Assembly (NCBI RefSeq): GCF_014305155.1
Contig: NZ_JACRUK010000008.1
Location: 1 to 64,000 of the forward strand
DNA length: 64,000 nt
Direction: 5' to 3'
Source of the DNA: Flavobacterium muglaense
GTDB lineage: Bacteria; Bacteroidota; Bacteroidia; Flavobacteriales; Flavobacteriaceae
Shown: one piece after another, positions 43,085-53,200 of the stretch
Layout of the letters: every line of letters begins with the position of its first letter
Numbering within the stretch: position 1 is the first letter of the stretch
Translations under genes and position numbers: made by a program
The notes under the pieces: generated by a model
What the model was told of the DNA's origin: nothing
The model's database searches: none
The model's input: only the letters and a program-made list of their open reading frames with translations

Positions 43085-44605
43085 TTAGTTATTAATCAAA
43101 TAATCTTTTACTTGCTGAACAAACGGGTACATTACTTGATCCTCTTTAAATGTTGGAATAATTTTACGAACATCATCGTAAATTTTTCTAGTTACCGATG
43201 AAATCTTGTCGTTTTGCTCTAAACAATCAATAGCTTGAACTATGGTAATTAATTCTATTGCCAATACTTCGAAAGCATTTTCAATAACCTTTGCCGTGAT
43301 AACTGCTGCATTAGTACCCATACTTACTATATCCTGATTGTCATTGTTATTAGGAATACTATGTACATACATAGGATTTGATAACATTTGATTTTCGGCA
43401 GTAGTAGAAGTCGCTGTAAATTGCACTCCTTGCATCCCAAAATTAAAACCTAATGTTCCTAGGTTTACAAATGGAGGCAATATTTCATTTATTTTAGAAT
43501 TCAATAAATAATTTAACTGTCTTTCCGCAAGCATTGTCAATTTAGTAATTACAATTTTCAACTTATCCATTTCTAATGAAATGTAATCACCGTGAAAATT
43601 ACCTCCGTGATATACGTGCTTGTTTTTTACATCAATAATTGGGTTGTCATTTGCCGAGTTAAATTCATCTTCCAAAATTGATGCAACACTATCAATGGTT
43701 TCAAGGATAGGTCCTAAAATTTGAGGCACACAACGCAAAGAGTAGTACTCTTGCACTTTTTCTTTAAAAACATCTTCAGTGTTTTCACCTGAATATAAAT
43801 GATCTTCTCTTTTTCTAATTAAAGTACTATCCGCAAGATTTTGTCTCATTCTAGCCGCTACTTCTTGCTGTCCTTTATGGCGTTTTGTACCATTTAACTC
43901 TGCCGAATAATGATCATCATAAGCTTGAACAATTTCATTAATAGCACATGAAAACTTAAGAGACCAATCTAATAATTTATTAGCATTATGCACGTTGACA
44001 ACTCCAATTCCTGTCATAACAGATGTACCATTCATCAATGCAAGACCTTCACGGATTTCTACTTGAATAGGGATTAAGTTCTCTATTTCAAAAACTTCTT
44101 TCGTTGGTCTTCTTTCTCCTTTATAAAACACTTCTCCTTCACCAATTAAAACTAAAGCTAAATGTGCTAATTGCACTAAATCGCCGCTCGCTCCAACTCC
44201 ACCATGCTCAAAAATAAGCGGTGTGATATCTTTGTTTATTAACTCAGCCATTAATTGAACTACCGAAGGATGCACTCCTGAATTTCCTAATGACAGTGTA
44301 TTTAATCTTGCTAAAATAGCCGCTTTTACAAAAACCGGACTTAATGGTTTCCCTGTACCCGAAGCGTGGCTTCTAATTAAATTATATTGTAACTGGATTC
44401 TATCTTCATCTTTAATGCGGTATTGCGCCATAGGACCAAAACCTGTATTCACACCGTAAATAATTTTATTTCCAGAGAACTCTTTCAAAAAATTAAAACT
44501 TTCATTTACTCTATCTAATACTACTGTACTAATGTCAATCTTGTCATTATTAAAGATTACAGCTTCAAACTCTTTTAAACTTAAATATTCCTTTATTGTG
44601 TTCAT
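43085..44605 (-). CDS. Tyrosine ammonia-lyase of the aromatic amino acid lyase family
   Basis: A 506-residue lyase that should convert L-tyrosine to p-coumarate, the polyene starter. The MIO prosthetic group arises from Ala-Ser-Gly in HGGVGASGDLVQ (residues 139-141). Active-site parts YGVNTGFGPMA, FNSANDNPIID and HGGNFHGDYIS are intact. From memory the sequence closely matches the F. johnsoniae enzyme shown to be a tyrosine lyase. Its selectivity pair reads Ser-His (IRSHASG), as in histidine lyases, so motif rules alone would call it HutH. No histidine-utilisation genes are nearby, and the flexirubin context favours tyrosine. Confidence 0.88.
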   Translation of the reverse strand: MNTIKEYLSLKEFEAVIFNNDKIDISTVVLDRVNESFNFLKEFSGNKIIYGVNTGFGPMAQYRIKDEDRIQLQYNLIRSHASGTGKPLSPVFVKAAILARLNTLSLGNSGVHPSVVQLMAELINKDITPLIFEHGGVGASGDLVQLAHLALVLIGEGEVFYKGERRPTKEVFEIENLIPIQVEIREGLALMNGTSVMTGIGVVNVHNANKLLDWSLKFSCAINEIVQAYDDHYSAELNGTKRHKGQQEVAARMRQNLADSTLIRKREDHLYSGENTEDVFKEKVQEYYSLRCVPQILGPILETIDSVASILEDEFNSANDNPIIDVKNKHVYHGGNFHGDYISLEMDKLKIVITKLTMLAERQLNYLLNSKINEILPPFVNLGTLGFNFGMQGVQFTATSTTAENQMLSNPMYVHSIPNNNDNQDIVSMGTNAAVITAKVIENAFEVLAIELITIVQAIDCLEQNDKISSVTRKIYDDVRKIIPTFKEDQVMYPFVQQVKDYLINN

Positions 44606-44685
44606 TTAACTTGTTTGTTATTTTTAATTAAATATATTAAAAATTAATTTTTAATTAGAATTTAATGTGCTTAATTTGACCGACG

Positions 44686-44693
44686 CAAATGTA
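44686..44693 (-). promoter_or_regulatory. Probable -7 element of the lyase-led minus-strand operon
   Basis: TACATTTG on the minus strand matches TAnnTTTG, about 80 bases above the lyase ATG. The nearest TTG is 24 bases further up (44718-44720), longer than usual, so the match is partial. The AT-rich gap from 44606 to 44777 also serves the divergent methyltransferase gene. Confidence 0.45.
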
Positions 44694-44777
44694 GTATAAT
44701 ATAGCATAAAAAAAAATCAAAATTTTTACCGCTCTGTAATTTACTTACAAATCAATAACACAACTATATATACACAC

Positions 44778-45848
44778 ATGAAAGATTTTGGATCTGACAA
44801 AAAAAATGTTGTTCAAGCTAACCTAGACGCACAAAAAATTGCTTTTGCCCCTATTATGTTTCAAGCAGCAAAGTCGCTACGAAACTTAGGAATACTAGAA
44901 TACCTTTTCGACAATAACCAAGCAAGTATTGAGACAATAGCAGCCGCTTTAAAGCTCTCTATTTATGGCGTAAAAGTACTACTAGAAGCCGGCTTAAGTC
45001 TTGAAATGGTGTACTTAAAAGACAATGAATTTATCTTGACAAAAACAGGTTATTTCATTCTACGAGACAAAATGACTAACATAAACATGGACTTCACTCA
45101 AGATGTGAATTACCTTGCCATTAATCATCTCGAAGCATCTATTGTTAACGGAAAACCGGAAGGCTTAAAGGAATTAGGAGATTGGGATACTGTGTACATA
45201 GGATTATCTGAACTTCCTGAAAAAATTAAAAAAAGTTGGTTTGATTTTGATCATTTCTATTCTGATTATACTTTTCCTGAAATAATGCCCATTTTATTTG
45301 GCAATAACCCTAAATCCTTTTTGGATGTAGGAGGAAACACTGGTAAATTCTCTATGCAATGTGCCAATTATGATGCTAATGTAAATATCACTATCTTAGA
45401 TTTACCCGGCCAAGCTAACGTAGCTCGAAAAAATATTGCTGCGGCTGGTTTTCAAAATAGAATTACAGCAATTGACACTAACCTTCTAGACAATTCCATT
45501 CCTTTTCCAAAAGGTTATGACATTATATGGATGAGTCAGTTTATTGACTGTTTCTCACTTGAAGAAATTTATGGCTTATTTAGAAGAGCCTATGAATCTA
45601 TGACTGATGACGCTAGTTTTTATATATTAGAAACGTTCTGGGATTTGCAAAAATTTCAAGCATCTACTTATAGCTTACACGCAACCTCATTATACTTTAC
45701 CGCTGTTGCAAATGGAAACAGTCAAATGTTTCATTCCCAAGACATCTTGAATGTAATAGCTAAGGCTGGATTTGAAGTAGATGAAATTCATGAAATCATT
45801 GGCATGAGTCATACTTTAATTAAATGCAAAAAAATAAAACAAAGTTAA
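44778..45848 (+). CDS. Class I SAM-dependent O-methyltransferase-like protein
   Basis: A 356-residue protein with an N-terminal dimerisation winged helix (QAAKSLRNLGILEYLFDNNQ) and a C-terminal Rossmann fold. SAM-binding motif I is FLDVGGNTGKFSMQCANY (near residue 189); ITILDLPGQ and DIIWMSQFIDCFS follow. It belongs to the acetylserotonin/multifunctional O-methyltransferase type. Some flexirubins carry methyl or methoxy groups, so it may modify the aryl ring. It is divergent from the lyase and sits 99 bases before the halogenase-like gene. Confidence 0.85.
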   Translation: MKDFGSDKKNVVQANLDAQKIAFAPIMFQAAKSLRNLGILEYLFDNNQASIETIAAALKLSIYGVKVLLEAGLSLEMVYLKDNEFILTKTGYFILRDKMTNINMDFTQDVNYLAINHLEASIVNGKPEGLKELGDWDTVYIGLSELPEKIKKSWFDFDHFYSDYTFPEIMPILFGNNPKSFLDVGGNTGKFSMQCANYDANVNITILDLPGQANVARKNIAAAGFQNRITAIDTNLLDNSIPFPKGYDIIWMSQFIDCFSLEEIYGLFRRAYESMTDDASFYILETFWDLQKFQASTYSLHATSLYFTAVANGNSQMFHSQDILNVIAKAGFEVDEIHEIIGMSHTLIKCKKIKQS

Positions 45849-45947
45849 AAATAAAGATTTCCCATTAAATATAAATCACTTTAGTTTTTATAAAGAAGTA
45901 AAAAAGTAAAAGCCATTTCTTTTCAAACTAAATAAAACCAAATAGCA

Positions 45948-47183
45948 ATGTTACAAGAATTCGTAGATGTTTTAATTATAGGCGCCGGTCCATCTGGATG
46001 TGTCTCGGCTGCGTATCTTCACAAAAACGGAATAAAAATTAAGGTTGTCGAAAAAACAGTTTTTCCTAGAATTGTTGTTGGCGAAAGCCTAATCCCAAGA
46101 GTAATGGATCATTTTGAAGAAGCAGGTTTACTAGAGGCTCTTGACAAAATGAACTTTGAGAAAAAAACTGGAGCTCGCTTTATACGCGGTGAAGAAATTT
46201 GCGTTTTTGATTTTAGTAAAAAATTTACCGACGGTTGGGATTGGACCTGGCAAGTGCCAAGAGCTGATTTTGATAACACAATGGCTCAAGAAATTATTAA
46301 AAAAGGAATCGATTTAGAATTTCAATCAGAAGTGGTTTCTGTTTCTTTTGTAGGCAAAAAATCGATCACGGTTATCAAAGACAAAGACGGAAACTTAAAA
46401 GAAGTGCACGCTAATTTCATTATAGACTCTAGCGGTTATGGACGTGTTTTACCTCGTTTACTGGACTTAGATACGCCATCAAAACTCGATCCTCACTCGT
46501 CTATTTTTACTCATGTTAATGACGTAAATAGACCCGAAGGCGAAGAAGGGACTTTGATTTCATTTGACATCTTAGAAACTCAAGTTTGGTTATGGGTAAT
46601 TCCTTTTTCAAATGGAAATACTAGCATTGGTGTTGTAGGACCAACTACTTTTATCAATTCTCTTGCAGAAAACAAAGACAATGCCGAAGCTTTGAAGAAT
46701 GCGATTGCGCTTTCGGATTATTACACCAAACGCTTTAGCGGACTAGATTTCTTGTTTGAACCAGTAAAACTAGAAAACTACTCTCGATCTGTAAAACAAA
46801 TGTATGGTGACGGGTTTGCCCTAACAGGAAACAGCTCTGAATTCTTGGACCCTGTATTCTCATCAGGTGTTGCATTTGCAACTGAATCTGGAATTCTTGC
46901 TGCTAAACTTTATATCAAAGAATCGCAAGGGATTGCTGTTGACTGGGAAGTGGAGTACACTGCTTACATGAAAAGAGGAATTGGTGTGTTTACTACTTAT
47001 GTAAAAGAATGGTACACTGGAAATCTACAAACCTTATTTTTTCATCAACCAGAAAATCATGATGTTAAAAGTAAAATTTGCGCTGTATTGGCTGGATATG
47101 TATGGGATGAAACCAATCCGTTTGTTAAAAAACACGACAATGTGGTCAAGAACATGGCTTACTTAATAAACAATGAAGCATAA
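45948..47183 (+). CDS. FAD-dependent halogenase-like monooxygenase
   Basis: A 411-residue flavoprotein of the tryptophan/phenol halogenase superfamily. Motifs are LIIGAGPSGCVSAAYLHKNG, VVGESLIPRVMDHFEEAGLL and MNFEKKTGARFIRG with a candidate catalytic Lys. WLWVIPFSNGNTSIGVVG matches the WxWxIP halogenase signature. GNSSEFLDPVFSSGV closes the FAD site. Flexirubins from several species are chlorinated on the aryl ring, so it may be the halogenase; a hydroxylase is the alternative. A bidirectional terminator follows directly. Confidence 0.82.
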   Translation: MLQEFVDVLIIGAGPSGCVSAAYLHKNGIKIKVVEKTVFPRIVVGESLIPRVMDHFEEAGLLEALDKMNFEKKTGARFIRGEEICVFDFSKKFTDGWDWTWQVPRADFDNTMAQEIIKKGIDLEFQSEVVSVSFVGKKSITVIKDKDGNLKEVHANFIIDSSGYGRVLPRLLDLDTPSKLDPHSSIFTHVNDVNRPEGEEGTLISFDILETQVWLWVIPFSNGNTSIGVVGPTTFINSLAENKDNAEALKNAIALSDYYTKRFSGLDFLFEPVKLENYSRSVKQMYGDGFALTGNSSEFLDPVFSSGVAFATESGILAAKLYIKESQGIAVDWEVEYTAYMKRGIGVFTTYVKEWYTGNLQTLFFHQPENHDVKSKICAVLAGYVWDETNPFVKKHDNVVKNMAYLINNEA

Positions 47184-47226
47184 AAAAACGACGGCTGACT
47201 TTTAAAAGTCAGCCGCCATTTTTTAT
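47184..47226. terminator. Bidirectional terminator between the halogenase-like gene and a convergent gene
   Basis: The hairpin arms GGCTGACTTT and AAAGTCAGCC are perfect (47193-47214). An A tract on the left and a T tract on the right let it work on both strands. It separates the end of the pigment locus from the convergent gene ending at 47246. Confidence 0.88.
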
Positions 47227-47245
47227 AACAGTATTGAAATTACTT

Positions 47246-47854
47246 CTATTTAAAAGCTTTTTTCAATAATAAACCCGCTAGTGATTTACCCGTTTTAGCA
47301 AACCCTTCACCAATACGATCCTCATTACTAAACGACCCTCCAAAGATATCTCCAGGCGCATCTTCGCTTTTAATTTCTAGTATTACATTATTTCTATTTG
47401 CTGTTTCTACAAATCTTAAAATAGTAGAAACCTTAGCTCCTTTTTTGACCATTACTACATTGTATCCTGGATAAATCCATACTGCATCAACTATTAAAGT
47501 ATATTTAGCTTGCTTTAAATCTTCTTTGAAAATGACACTTTTACCTTTTTTTGAAAGAACAATATTTATTAATTCTAAAAATTTTGGCTCAAATAAATAA
47601 TCTCTACTAGTATACCATTTCTTTTTCCAAGTATCACCTACTCCATTGTTTTTCCCGTTTAGGTCTGCAACTCGCTCTGCAACATACTGATCATCTGTTA
47701 AATTATCCTTCATTAATTTTAAGTCCCCATAAGTGAACTCAACATTAAATTCTTTTTGACCTTGTAAAGGTGCAAAATCCCCTTTAGTAACATCCATGTC
47801 CTGCGCAACCATTGAGGCAGATGCAAATACTAGTAAAAACAATAATTTTTTCAT
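47246..47854 (-). CDS. Exported protein of unknown function
   Basis: A 202-residue protein with a signal peptide (MKKLLFLLVFASASMVAQ). The mature part includes GQKEFNVEFTYGDLKLMK, KYTLIVDAVWIYPGYNVVMVKKGAKV and a Gly/Lys-rich end with KSLAGLLLKKAF. It looks like a beta-rich domain seen in Bacteroidota secreted proteins, but I do not recognise a function. It converges on the pigment locus and has its own promoter-like sequence. Confidence 0.72.
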   Translation of the reverse strand: MKKLLFLLVFASASMVAQDMDVTKGDFAPLQGQKEFNVEFTYGDLKLMKDNLTDDQYVAERVADLNGKNNGVGDTWKKKWYTSRDYLFEPKFLELINIVLSKKGKSVIFKEDLKQAKYTLIVDAVWIYPGYNVVMVKKGAKVSTILRFVETANRNNVILEIKSEDAPGDIFGGSFSNEDRIGEGFAKTGKSLAGLLLKKAFK

Positions 47855-47892
47855 GCTTGTGTTTTATGATTTATGTAAAAAAGCTTACAAAT

Positions 47893-47918
47893 CAAATGTA
47901 TAAAAATTATGTTTACAA
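47893..47918 (-). promoter_or_regulatory. Candidate promoter of the exported-protein gene
   Basis: TACATTTG (47893-47900) matches TAnnTTTG on the minus strand. A TTG at 47916-47918 is 15 bases further up, slightly shorter than usual. The predicted leader is about 35 bases. Confidence 0.45.
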
Positions 47919-47950
47919 AAATGTATTATTGATAATATCTTGTAACTACT

Positions 47951-47980
47951 TTGACACTGATTATCTTTGATTTATATTTG
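47951..47980 (+). promoter_or_regulatory. Promoter of lepA
   Basis: TTG (47951-47953), 19 bases, then TATATTTG (47973-47980) fit the Bacteroidota consensus. The predicted start near 47986 gives a leader of about 160 bases that contains the structured repeat at 48005-48100. Confidence 0.65.
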
Positions 47981-48004
47981 CAGATTAAATGTCGTTGTTC
48001 GACA

Positions 48005-48100
48005 CTCGCGCGTGAGGGGTAGCAGTGAAAATCCTTTTCCTTTTTTTCTTTAAAAAAGGAAAAGATTGAAACGAATAACCCGACCCTTGTGGTCACGCCC
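48005..48100 (+). repeat. Structured repeat in the lepA leader, related to 9962-10045
   Basis: The element contains GAGGGGTAGCAGTGAAAATCC, a 13-bp hairpin (arms CTTTTCCTTTTTT and AAAAAAGGAAAAG, 48034-48064) and then ATTGAAACGAATAACCCGACCC. GCGTGA near 48010 can pair with TCACGC near 48093, closing an outer stem. The TAGC-ATCCTTTTCC-hairpin-GGAAAAGAT skeleton parallels the repeat upstream of rbfA. If the promoter at 47951 is right, it is transcribed as part of the lepA leader. Confidence 0.6.
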
Positions 48101-48148
48101 ATGCAAAGCCTACGCTCAGCATGACATAAAAAATGATACTAAAATAAA

Positions 48149-49945
48149 ATGAAAAAAATACGTAATTTTTGCATTATTGCACATATTGACCACGGTAAAA
48201 GTACACTTGCTGACCGTTTACTGGGTGCTACACAAACAGTTACAGCACGTCAAGAAAAGGCGCAATTGCTGGATAACATGGACCTGGAACGCGAGCGTGG
48301 GATTACCATAAAGAGTCATGCGATCCAGATGGAATATACTTATCAAGGGGAGGAATATATCCTGAACCTGATTGATACTCCGGGACACGTGGATTTTTCA
48401 TACGAGGTTTCTCGATCAATTGCCGCTTGCGAAGGTGCACTTTTGATTGTTGATGCTGCTCAAAGTATTCAAGCACAAACGATTTCGAATTTATATCTTG
48501 CTTTAGAAAATGACTTGGAAATTATTCCGGTTTTGAACAAAGTGGATTTACCTAGCGCTAATCCTGAAGAGGTTAGTGATGATATTATTGATTTATTAGG
48601 GTGTAAACTGGAGGATATAATTCATGCTTCGGGTAAAACAGGTTTTGGTGTCGAAAATATTTTGGCTGCCATTATCGAAAAAATTCCACCACCATCAGGA
48701 AATAAAGACGAACCATTACAAGCACTGATATTTGACTCTCATTACAACCCTTTTAGAGGTATTGAAGTTATCTTTAGAGTGGTAAATGGAGAAATCAAAA
48801 AAGGGCAAAAAATCAAATTCATGGCCACTGGTAATGAATATTTTGCAGACGAGATTGGTACGTTGAAACTGAACCAAGTTCCGAAACAAGTGATTTCGGC
48901 TGGAGATGTTGGTTACTTGATTTCAGGTATTAAAGAAGCGAAAGAGGTAAAAGTAGGTGACACATTAACCGATGCTAAAACACCTACAACCAATATCATC
49001 ACAGGTTTTGAGGATGTAAAACCAATGGTTTTTGCCGGAATTTACCCTGTAGACACTGAAGATTATGAAGAGTTGCGTAACTCGATGGAAAAATTGCAAT
49101 TGAACGATGCTTCGCTTGTGTTTTTACCAGAAAGCTCAGCAGCCCTGGGATTTGGTTTCCGTTGTGGATTCTTAGGAATGTTACACATGGAGATTATCCA
49201 GGAACGTCTTGAACGTGAATTTAACATGACGGTAATTACTACGGTTCCTAACGTATCGTACCATGCCTTTACTAAGAAAGATCCTGAAACCGTCTTGGTG
49301 GTAAACAACCCATCTGACTTGCCAGAACCTTCTCGTTTAGACCATGTAGAAGAGCCTTTTATAAAAGCAACTATCATTACAAAAGCAGATTATGTAGGTA
49401 ACGTAATGAGTTTGTGTATCGAAAAACGCGGATTGATTACCAATCAAACGTATTTGACTACGGAAAGAGTTGAGCTGACTTTTGACATGCCTCTTGCCGA
49501 AATTGTATTTGATTTTTACGATCGTTTAAAAACCGTTTCTAAAGGATATGCGTCATTTGACTACACGCCTATTGGAATGCGAACTTCAAACCTTGTTAAA
49601 GTAGACATTTTATTGAATGCAACTATTGTAGATGCTTTATCCTCATTGATGCACGTTGATAATGCGTATTCTATTGGTAAAAAAATGTGTGAGAAATTGA
49701 AAGAATTAATTCCGCGCCAACAATTTGACATTCCGGTTCAAGCGGCAATTGGTGTAAAAGTGATTTCTCGTGAAACCATTAAAGCGTTGCGTAAAGACGT
49801 AACTGCCAAATGTTATGGTGGAGATATTTCTAGAAAACGTAAATTACTTGAAAAACAAAAGAAAGGTAAAAAACGTATGAGACTTGTGGGTAATGTTGAG
49901 ATTCCGCAAGAAGCATTTATGGCCGTATTGAAATTGAATGACTAG
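48149..49945 (+). CDS. lepA: Elongation factor 4 (LepA GTPase)
   Basis: A 598-residue translational GTPase that acts on the ribosome during initiation/elongation and 30S assembly. GTP-binding motifs are [26 protein letters not shown] and [10 protein letters not shown]. The LepA-specific C-terminal domain includes [20 protein letters not shown] and [14 protein letters not shown]. Length is standard. A strong terminator follows. Confidence 0.97.
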   Translation: MKKIRNFCIIAHIDHGKSTLADRLLGATQTVTARQEKAQLLDNMDLERERGITIKSHAIQMEYTYQGEEYILNLIDTPGHVDFSYEVSRSIAACEGALLIVDAAQSIQAQTISNLYLALENDLEIIPVLNKVDLPSANPEEVSDDIIDLLGCKLEDIIHASGKTGFGVENILAAIIEKIPPPSGNKDEPLQALIFDSHYNPFRGIEVIFRVVNGEIKKGQKIKFMATGNEYFADEIGTLKLNQVPKQVISAGDVGYLISGIKEAKEVKVGDTLTDAKTPTTNIITGFEDVKPMVFAGIYPVDTEDYEELRNSMEKLQLNDASLVFLPESSAALGFGFRCGFLGMLHMEIIQERLEREFNMTVITTVPNVSYHAFTKKDPETVLVVNNPSDLPEPSRLDHVEEPFIKATIITKADYVGNVMSLCIEKRGLITNQTYLTTERVELTFDMPLAEIVFDFYDRLKTVSKGYASFDYTPIGMRTSNLVKVDILLNATIVDALSSLMHVDNAYSIGKKMCEKLKELIPRQQFDIPVQAAIGVKVISRETIKALRKDVTAKCYGGDISRKRKLLEKQKKGKKRMRLVGNVEIPQEAFMAVLKLND

Positions 49946-50255
49946 ACTTGTAGCAGCAAGATAGTTGCACAAAGTATTAAAATAGAAACCTGATGATGTA
50001 AAAATTGTCAGGTTTTTTTTGTTTCAAAAATTTAGCTCTACAAAAAAAAACAAGCACAACCAAACAACTACAAAACAAATAGTTAGAAATCAACTCTCCA
50101 ATGATCCCCTCCATTTTGCATTGTATTTTTGTAATCTTTTTATTAATTTTCAATTTAATTATATCGACTAAATGCATATTTCATAGCTAAAATACATATT
50201 TTATGCTTTTTATTGTAGTTTTACAGAGCCCCAAACTCTACTAAAACAAAATATT
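49946..50255. other. Intergenic stretch after lepA
   Basis: About 310 bases without a gene. The left end holds the lepA terminator. The rest is AT-rich and presumably contains the promoter for the T9SS gene, but I see no clean TAnnTTTG element. No RNA gene or repeat was recognised. Confidence 0.5.
49987..50020 (+). terminator. Rho-independent terminator of lepA
   Basis: Hairpin arms AAACCTGA and TCAGGTTT are followed by a run of T (to 50020), about 40 bases after the lepA stop. Confidence 0.82.
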
Positions 50256-53200
50256 TTGAAAAATTTATACCTACTTTTGTTTGCGTTATTCTCGTATACT
50301 GCTTTTTGTCAAAGTATAACAATCGATGATAGTAGTCGAAATGCAGATCAATTAGTACAATTACTTTTGGGTAATTCTTGCACCACAACTTCAAACATAG
50401 GCCTATCATCTCCACAATCTATTGCTTATTTTAACAATAACAGCTCATCATTTCCCATTAAAGAAGGTGTAATTATTAGAAATGGAATTGCTAAATACAC
50501 CGAAGGACAGTACAATGGCAACAACATGAGTAGCCAAGTAAATACCAATAGTGATCTACAGCTTCAAGCTATTAGCAACAGCACCGGACAAAACACTGCC
50601 ATTACTGACGTTGCTTACCTAGAATTTGATTTTGTTCCTATGTCGAGTACTTTTAGTTTTGATTTTCTTTTTGCTTCTAATGAATATGGGGAATACCAAT
50701 GTGGTTTTAGTGATGTATTTGGTTTTTTCTTGACCGATTTAGGAACTAATGTGACCACAAATCTTGCAATTGTACCTGGAACTTCAGATCCCATTTCGGT
50801 AAAAAACATTAGAGACAGCAATTTCAATGCTTCTTGTAACTCAGTTAATGCCAATTTGTTTTCAACTTCTACGGTCAATAGCCCTAGCCTTTCTACCTTA
50901 AACATGCGCGGGTATACCCAAATACTCAACGCTTCATCTGCTGTTATACCAAATCATTCGTATCGAATTCGTATGGTGATTGGTGATGCTAATGATTCTG
51001 GATATGATTCGGCTGTTTTTTTAAGCTCGGCTAGCTTTACAACTACAATAGATTTAGGTCCCGATCAATCTATTTGCTCCAGCAATACAACTAAAATACA
51101 AACAGGATTAACAGATCCAAAATACATACATAAATGGTATAAAGACGGACAATTATTAGCCACCGAAAACAGTTATGAACTAGAAGTAAAATCGGCCGGT
51201 GTTTATGATGTCGTAATCAATCAACTAAACAGTGGTTGTATTATTAAAGACCAAATTGTTTTTAATGAGTTAATGATCAACACGCCAACAAACCTTACCA
51301 ACTGCAATCAAGGATTAGCAACCTATGGTTATGATTTAACACAAAACAACCTAACCTCTTTAGGAGTCGATACTACAAAATATGAAATTGCATATTATTC
51401 AAATACGGCAGACGCAAACCTCAATAGAAATGCGATCAATACCACTGATCTGTCCAATTATCAAAGTACAGGCAATGAAACAATCTATTTTAAACTAAAA
51501 AGCAAGTCGGATGCCAATTGGTGTGACACCTTACATTCTTTTAATCTTGTACTAGAAAATATTGCTAGTCCAAAAAAACCCGCTGACCTTCTATTTTGCG
51601 ATAGTCCAACAGGTGTTGATATCAAGTTGACAGATAACAATTCTTTTATTTTGGGCGGCCAAGACCCTAAAAACTATACGATTAATTATTACTCAACTCT
51701 TGAAGACGCTATTGCAAATAAAAACGAGTTAAGCGCGACTTATCACATCACTACAGGCGCTAAAAAAATTGATGTTTGGATCAGAATGTCTAGTAGTACC
51801 AACAGTGCTTGCTATAACATTAATTCTTTTTCAATCACAATCAATCCTAGACCTGCAGTTTCAGCATTAGCTGATGTTATCGAATGCTCCAGTTACATCT
51901 TACCGCTAATCAGTTTTGGCGACTATTATACTTTGCCAAATGGAAACGGAATTAAACTTCAAGCGGGCGATGCGATCACGCTAAGTGGAACTTATTACAT
52001 TTATAGCGGACCAGATAGTAATTCATGTACCAATGAAAGTAGTTTTAATGTCAACTTAATTTCCCAATACAATGTAGCGCTCAATCATTGTGACTATTTT
52101 CAAATTCCAATTCCTCCTGTTGGTCAGTTTTATACCAAAGGTGGCGGTCCTACCGGCGGTGGAACAACACTAAATTCTGGCGTAAAAATTTACACCTCAC
52201 AAACCATCTATTATTATGCCGAATTTGGCGGATCAACCTGTCGCGACGCTGCATTTGATTTAAACATTATGCCGTTACCGGATGTAGATGTGCTTCAAAA
52301 CGTAAGTACATGTAACAGCTACAGCTTACCGGTATTAACAAACGGGAAATACTACACAGGCGACCAAGCTAATGGGAAATTATTATCGGCTGGAGATATT
52401 ATTACTAGTTCCCAAAAAATTTATATTTACAATACTGATGGGAGCTGTAGCAGTCAATCGGTATTTCAAGTTATCATTATTCCGCAAATTAAAAATGAAA
52501 CCGCTTGCGGCAGTTATACCTTACCAAAACTAGCCGTAGCCAAGTATTATACCGGGCCATCAGGTACTGGCGACGTAATTGCATCAGGAACAGTACTGAC
52601 TAAAACAACGACTGTTTACACCTATGCAGCAACCTCAACAACACCTAACTGTACTGATAACCTAGCTTTTACGATTACAATAATACCTTTTCCAGCTGTT
52701 GATCAATTAAACAACGTCATCCGTTGCATCAGCGAGCCTTACTTCCTACCTACTTTACAAAACGGAACTTATTTTACTAAGAAAAATAGAGGCGGAAAAA
52801 CATTAGCTCCTGGCGACCTAATTACCTCCACTCAAACAATTTATATTAACAACCTACAAAATGGTTGCGCCAATGAGTCCTCCTTTAAAGTTGAGATTAG
52901 AGACCTTCCCAAACTAACCATTATCACCGATGTTACTAGTTGTAAAGAATTTATTATTCCAACAGTTGTAAATGGTTCTTTTTACAGTGCAACGGGCGGA
53001 AAAGGCCGCCTAATACCTCCTGGAGAGCATATCACTAGCACGCAAACGATCTACCTTTACAACCAATGGCCTGACTTAAAAACCTGCGCCGCCGAAAATC
53101 CTGTAAACATAAACATCATAGGCCTTACCGTTGATAAGATCAATGATATTACAGTTTGTGATCAATATGTTTTACCTGAATTAAAAATAGGCGAATACTT

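Noticed and set aside
43085..44605. Annotation as histidine ammonia-lyase (HutH)
   Set aside because: The Ser-His motif allows it, but close resemblance to the Flavobacterium tyrosine lyase, the pigment context and absence of hut genes argue against it.
12901..47183. Carotenoid biosynthesis cluster, suggested by the two phytoene desaturase-like genes
   Set aside because: No phytoene synthase, lycopene cyclase or prenyl transferase is present; ketosynthases, carrier proteins and DarAB show a polyketide/fatty acid-type route.
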